Below, piece after piece: positions 60,475 through 64,000 of a DNA stretch of 64,000 nt. Made by a program: the position numbers and the translations under genes. Source of the stretch: Candidatus Gastranaerophilales bacterium (lineage in GTDB: Bacteria; Cyanobacteriota; Vampirovibrionia; Gastranaerophilales; Gastranaerophilaceae); the NCBI GenBank assembly GCA_944322845.1, contig CALUQE010000001.1, positions 202,481 to 266,480 on the forward strand, written 5' to 3'. The notes under the pieces are model-generated. The model ran no database searches, was not told the origin of the DNA, and saw nothing but the letters and a program-made list of their open reading frames with translations. Within the stretch, counting starts at the first letter, position 1, and every line of letters starts with the position of its first letter.

Positions 60475-61223
60475 ATGGGGGGGTAAATCAAGGGGTAAAT
60501 TCCGGAGTAAATAAGGAAGAAAATCCCAACACAATTCAGCCGCCTCTGATTACAATAAAAGATACCGATAATTACCGCCATATCGCACGCTCACTGAGAG
60601 CAAGGGCAGGCGAAAAGCTTCTGCTTATTGATGATAAGCAGATTCAGTACGAAACTGTGATAAAAGAGATTACCTCTAAGGAAATTATTTGCGAGATTCA
60701 AAAATCTTATCCGTCTAAAAGAGATCTGGATTTTGATTTGTATTTAGCGCAAAGCCCTTTGAGGAGTGATTCGCAGCTTACAATTATGGAAAAAGCAACG
60801 GAGCTTGGAATAAGGGAGGTTTTTCCGGTTGCAACGGATAACTGCGCTTTGAAAGTCGACAAGCACGAAAAATGGCAGCGGGTTATGTATGAAGCTTCCA
60901 AACAGTGTGAAAGGGCGAAAATTCCGACCTGCCATGAACTTTCCACTCTGTCCGAAGTATTGGATAAAGACTTTGACAGAATTATAGTTTTTGCAGAACG
61001 CTCTACGGAAAAAAGTTTGAAGCAGTATTTGAGAGAAAATCCTATCAAAAAAGGAGAGAAGTTTCTTGTAATCATAGGTCCTGAAGGCGGGTTCTCGGAG
61101 AGAGAATTTCAATATTTCAGAGAGAAAAATCTGCCGTTGATAAGTCTCGGAGATTTGATTCTGAAAGCAGATACCGCAGTTATTACCGCACTTGGAGATA
61201 TTATTTATGAATATCAGGGATGA
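60456..61223 (+). CDS. rsmE: 16S rRNA m3U1498 methyltransferase RsmE, with an in-frame repeat insertion
   Basis: 255 residues. The SPOUT-fold C-terminus shows the knot sequences VIIGPEGGFSEREF and ISLGDLILKADTAVI. The N-terminal PUA-like domain includes HIARSLRARAGEKLLLIDDK. RsmE methylates U1498 of 16S rRNA. The first residues are MPHFFINGGVNQGVNSGVNK: the normal MxxFF start is interrupted by about 20 extra residues encoded by G7-TAAAT repeats (60477-60516). The G7 run is a possible slippage site. The ATG at 60456 lies inside the MATE gene. Confidence 0.92.
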   Translation: MPHFFINGGVNQGVNSGVNKEENPNTIQPPLITIKDTDNYRHIARSLRARAGEKLLLIDDKQIQYETVIKEITSKEIICEIQKSYPSKRDLDFDLYLAQSPLRSDSQLTIMEKATELGIREVFPVATDNCALKVDKHEKWQRVMYEASKQCERAKIPTCHELSTLSEVLDKDFDRIIVFAERSTEKSLKQYLRENPIKKGEKFLVIIGPEGGFSEREFQYFREKNLPLISLGDLILKADTAVITALGDIIYEYQG

Positions 61224-62631
61224 AATTTTATCAAAAATCCACGACGGATATCTGGTCGGCGGCGCAATCCGTGATGCTTTGCTTGGCAAAACAACAACAG
61301 ATAAGGATATTGCCGTCAAAGATGCGGAAGGTTTTGCGAAAAAACTGGCGGAAGATTTCGACGGGACTTTTATTACTCTCGATTGCGAAAACAAAATCTA
61401 TCGTGTAGTTTTGGAGGATAAAATAAATTTCTTTGACATCTCAGAACTTCAGGGAGAAACGATTGAAGAGGATTTAAAAAGGCGTGATTTTACGATAAAC
61501 GCAATAGCGTATGACCTTAAAACTGATGAAATTATTGATATTACAGGCGGAATTGAGGACTTAAAAAACGGAATATTAAGGCATATTGATGAAAAAAACT
61601 TTGAGGAAGATCCGCTGAGAATCCTTAGAGCATTCAGGTTTGCCGCAACTACCGGTTTCAAAATGACTCCTGAATTAGAAGAAGCAATTAAAAAATACTT
61701 ACCGCTTGCGCTTAATCCTGCGCCTGAGCGGATTCATTATGAGATTATGAAACTCTTTGGCGGTGCTTACACCTCTCAAACTCTCTTAAAAATGGATGAT
61801 TTCGGACTTCTTGAAAAGATTTTCCCCTGCATAATTGATATGAAGAAAGTTTCGCCAAATACCCACCACCATTTGGATTTGTTCCATCACGCCGTAGAAA
61901 CCGTGAGACAAATTGAAATCCGGTACGCAAATGCAGAACCGGAAATAAAAGAGCACTTAGACAGAATCGATTTTGGCGGATTCCCGCGGATAAATCATCT
62001 TAAACTTGCAGGATTTTTGCACGATATAGGCAAATTTTCGACCTGGACAATTGAAGGAGGAAAATGTGACAAGTTTGAATGTTTGTACAATAAGTCTGAA
62101 TGTGTCTCATGTAACGCCCGCCACAGGTTTATCAAGCACGACGATACCGGCTCAAAAATGGTTGTTCCGCTATTAAAAGAGCTGAAATTTTCCAAAAAAC
62201 AAATAGAATACATTTCCTGCATGATAAAAAATCATATTTACCCTTCAAATGTAATTATAGCGCCGGATTTTAACGAAAAAGTTAAAATGCGATATATCAG
62301 AAAAATGGAAGATAATGTTATAGATAACATCATCCTTGCCCGTGCTGACAGACTTTCTGCAAGAGGGGTGGATGTGACTGACGAGATGGTAAAAAATAAT
62401 CTTGACGGGCTGGAAGCTTTGTTAAACTTTTATTTGGAAAAGCGTGAAACGCTGGAGCCGTTACCAAAACTGCTTGACGGGAATGAAATTATGAGTATAC
62501 TTAATATACAACCGTCACCTCTCCTCGGAAAGATAGTTAATGCTCTCTATGAAGCCCAGCTAAACGGGGATATTGCCGACAAAAATCAGGCAGCGGCGTT
62601 TATAAAGGATTTCTATAATGCAAATATTTAA
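61207..62631 (+). CDS. cca: tRNA nucleotidyltransferase/poly(A) polymerase with HD domain
   Basis: About 474 residues from the ATG at 61207, preceded by ggag. Nucleotidyltransferase motif LVGGAIRDALLG, with metal aspartates in KDIAV, then RRDFTINAIAYDL and EEDPLRILRAFRFAA. The HD domain has FLHDIGKF near residue 280 and ends with NHIYPSN. Between the HD motif and the following RHRFIKHDD is an inserted C-x4-C-x6-C-x2-C cluster. It adds or repairs CCA ends of tRNAs. It starts inside rsmE. Confidence 0.92.
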   Translation: MNIRDEILSKIHDGYLVGGAIRDALLGKTTTDKDIAVKDAEGFAKKLAEDFDGTFITLDCENKIYRVVLEDKINFFDISELQGETIEEDLKRRDFTINAIAYDLKTDEIIDITGGIEDLKNGILRHIDEKNFEEDPLRILRAFRFAATTGFKMTPELEEAIKKYLPLALNPAPERIHYEIMKLFGGAYTSQTLLKMDDFGLLEKIFPCIIDMKKVSPNTHHHLDLFHHAVETVRQIEIRYANAEPEIKEHLDRIDFGGFPRINHLKLAGFLHDIGKFSTWTIEGGKCDKFECLYNKSECVSCNARHRFIKHDDTGSKMVVPLLKELKFSKKQIEYISCMIKNHIYPSNVIIAPDFNEKVKMRYIRKMEDNVIDNIILARADRLSARGVDVTDEMVKNNLDGLEALLNFYLEKRETLEPLPKLLDGNEIMSILNIQPSPLLGKIVNALYEAQLNGDIADKNQAAAFIKDFYNANI

Positions 62632-63109
62632 CATTACATTTCAAGGCAAACCAAATAATTATGCAAGAATTGATAATTTTCTCTCACGTTCGGCGCAGCC
62701 GCAAAAGGATGATTTTAAGTGGCTTAAAGAACAAGGCGTTACGGATATTATAAATTTTAGAACAATGACAAAACCCGGTCTGGATTTTTCTGAAAAAGAT
62801 ACCGTAGAAGCTCTCGGGATGAAATACCACAATATTCCGACAGTTTCTGCCAAACCGGAAGAGAGCGGGATAATAAAATTTCTAAACCTTATTAAAAATA
62901 TTCATCAAAATAACGGCAAAGCACATATTCACTGTAAAGCCGGTGCCGACAGGACAGGAATGTACTCTTTTGTTTACAAGACTCTTAAAGGTATCGGTTC
63001 AAAAGATGAAAACGAAAAAGAATGGATTCAAAGAGGACACAATACCAAGAGATATCCAAATATGATGAAGTGGACGGAAGATTTTCTGAAAAAATTAACA
63101 AAAAAATAG
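62618..63109 (+). CDS. Dual-specificity protein phosphatase-like, with N-terminal FQGK motif
   Basis: 163 residues. The active site HCKAGADRTGM near residue 106 is the C-x5-R loop of cysteine phosphatases, with the general acid region before it. Start MQIFNITFQGKPNN fits the N-terminal pattern of several unknown proteins here. The N-terminal ARIDNFLSRSAQPQ resembles the DSP family that acts on tyrosine, lipid or polyphosphate substrates. It overlaps the cca stop by 14 bases and ends at a bidirectional terminator. Confidence 0.82.
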   Translation: MQIFNITFQGKPNNYARIDNFLSRSAQPQKDDFKWLKEQGVTDIINFRTMTKPGLDFSEKDTVEALGMKYHNIPTVSAKPEESGIIKFLNLIKNIHQNNGKAHIHCKAGADRTGMYSFVYKTLKGIGSKDENEKEWIQRGHNTKRYPNMMKWTEDFLKKLTKK

Positions 63110-63142
63110 AACCGCAAATAATACTTGCGGTTCTATTTTTTA
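63102..63142. terminator. Bidirectional intrinsic terminator
   Basis: AGAACCGCAA (63108-63117) pairs with TTGCGGTTCT (63125-63134), with As on the left and Ts on the right. It ends the phosphatase gene and rpsP. Confidence 0.85.
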
Positions 63143-63153
63143 TAATTATTTTA

Positions 63154-63546
63154 CTACTCAGCAGCAGCTTCTTCAGCAGGTGCTTCCGCAGCAGCCTCAG
63201 CTTCTGCCTTTGCAGCTTCTTCTGCTGCTCTTTTTGCTTCTTCTTCAGCAGCTTTCTTAGCCTGAGCTTTCTTTGATAATTTAACAACTTCTGATTTTTT
63301 GTAGTTCAAAGTACCGTCATCGTTGCAATTTGTAATCAAATATTTAACTGTATCAGTAGGTTGTGCACCTTTAGAAATCCATGCAAGAGCGCTTTCTTTG
63401 TTAAGCTTCATTTCTTTTGTCTTAGGGTTGTAGTGACCTAATTCTTCAATAGGTTTACCTTCTCTTTTTGTAGTAGAGTTGATAACAATTATTCTGTAAG
63501 TTGGAGCTTTTTTAGCGCCTAATCTTTTTAATCTGATTTTTAACAT
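63154..63546 (-). CDS. rpsP: 30S ribosomal protein S16 with Ala/Glu-rich tail
   Basis: 130 residues. The first 80 match S16: MLKIRLKRLGAKKAPTYRIIVINS, IEELGHYNPKTKE and AWISKGAQPTDTVKYL. The last 45 residues are a Lys/Ala/Glu run ending in AEEAAAE, an extension beyond the usual S16 length. agaagga precedes the ATG at 63546. Confidence 0.96.
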   Translation of the reverse strand: MLKIRLKRLGAKKAPTYRIIVINSTTKREGKPIEELGHYNPKTKEMKLNKESALAWISKGAQPTDTVKYLITNCNDDGTLNYKKSEVVKLSKKAQAKKAAEEEAKRAAEEAAKAEAEAAAEAPAEEAAAE

Positions 63547-63706
63547 ATTTATATTCCTTCTTTAATTTTTAAGAGATGCTAACTTGACTATTCACACCCC
63601 TTTAATAATACTCCTAAGAATCAAGCCGCTATTCTTAGACCGGATAGATTCAAGAGGATATAATCCATCCAATTATAAATAACCACAAACAAACACAACA
63701 ATCAAG

Positions 63707-63911
63707 GGGGGGGGTAAATGTATTGGGTTGGTAAGTGAAGTTACCGGTTTGGAAGTCGATAGGGGAATGTATTGGGTTAGTAAGTGGAGTTACCGGTTTG
63801 GAAGTTGATAGGGGAATGTATTGGGTTAGTAAGTGGAGTTACCGGTTTGGAAGTTGATAGGGAAATGTATTGGGTTAGTAAGTGGAGTTACCGGTTTGGA
63901 AGTTGAGAAGG
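63707..63911 (+). repeat. Tandem array of 49-bp units headed by a G8-TAAAT copy
   Basis: After G8 (63707-63714) and TAAATGTATTGGGTTGG come units starting at 63762, 63811 and 63860, each exactly 49 bases long and nearly identical (ggggaatgtattgggttag...ttgata). Each unit has a GTAA/TTAC hairpin and ends ggtttggaagttga. It is a relative of the 56-bp array at 19.9 kb. The gap from 63547 to 63925 holds this array and the rpsP leader; nothing else was seen. Confidence 0.85.
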
Positions 63912-63925
63912 GAACTGCTTTATTT

Positions 63926-64000
63926 CTATATTCCGAAATCTTCTTCTGATAGCCATTCTATGAGAGGTTTGTCCTCTCCGAAAAAAATATTAAACTGCTT
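63926..64000 (-). CDS. C-terminal fragment of an unknown protein cut by the window edge
   Basis: Reading from base 64000 on the minus strand, an open frame of 24 codons ends at TAG (63928-63926). It reads KQFNIFFGEDKPLIEWLSEE and four more residues. It looks coding, with the poly-G array just after its stop, as with pcrA and lpdA. Nothing more can be said. Confidence 0.4.
   Translation of the reverse strand, partial: KQFNIFFGEDKPLIEWLSEEDFGI

Overview
The window looks like a chromosomal segment of a non-photosynthetic relative of the cyanobacteria, most likely a gut Vampirovibrionia/Melainabacteria (Gastranaerophilales) genome. This is inference from content. The DNA is AT-rich. The ATP synthase genes run a-c-b'-b-delta-alpha-gamma with beta and epsilon elsewhere, as in cyanobacteria. 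A Ycf46 AAA+ ATPase sits with Ycf35-like (DUF1257) and DUF2997 proteins, and no photosynthesis gene is present. KDO synthesis (kdsA, kdsC), an LptF/LptG permease and a TolC-like protein indicate a Gram-negative outer membrane. The radical SAM enzymes, the 2-hydroxyacyl-CoA dehydratase activator, pyruvate phosphate dikinase and QueH fit an anaerobe.

Layout: 0-2.5 kb, partial kdsA, an ASKHA activator and a repeat-rich gap. 2.5-10 kb, PcrA helicase, a SLOG/DprA-like protein, kdsC and a large membrane protein. 10-20 kb, cysS-SpoIID-murJ, then cdd-(zinc ribbon)-pgpH-ybeY-dgkA. 20-28 kb, lpdA, two small membrane proteins, VKOR-DsbA, queH, an MFS transporter, a DUF559 gene inside perfect 40-bp inverted repeats, and an acetyltransferase with a G10 tract in its coding sequence. 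28-39 kb, an LPS-export permease, an HhH protein, small membrane proteins, an NrdG-like activase, the Ycf46 cassette and the atp operon. 39-47 kb, gatA, ppdK, a lone ABC ATPase and ldcA. 47-54 kb, an SRP RNA of the large (Alu-containing) type, a GH57 branching enzyme, a radical SAM protein, a PHP phosphoesterase and a GT39-like membrane glycosyltransferase. 54-64 kb, a TolC-like protein, HAD phosphatase, two unknown proteins behind a probable compact cobalamin riboswitch, MATE, rsmE, cca, a dual-specificity phosphatase and rpsP.

Three patterns run across the window. First, the 9-mer GGGGTAAAT occurs 17 times on the two strands, usually next to a poly-G run of variable length. It forms intergenic tandem arrays and also sits in frame inside genes. 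Second, several unrelated proteins begin with a M-x-I-x-x-I-N-like sequence and carry a short F-x-G-K/R motif; this resembles a lineage-specific tag. Third, at least five genes have a -10 box about 7-10 nt before their ATG and no Shine-Dalgarno sequence, suggesting leaderless or near-leaderless mRNAs. No tRNA, rRNA, IS transposase or CRISPR array was recognised.
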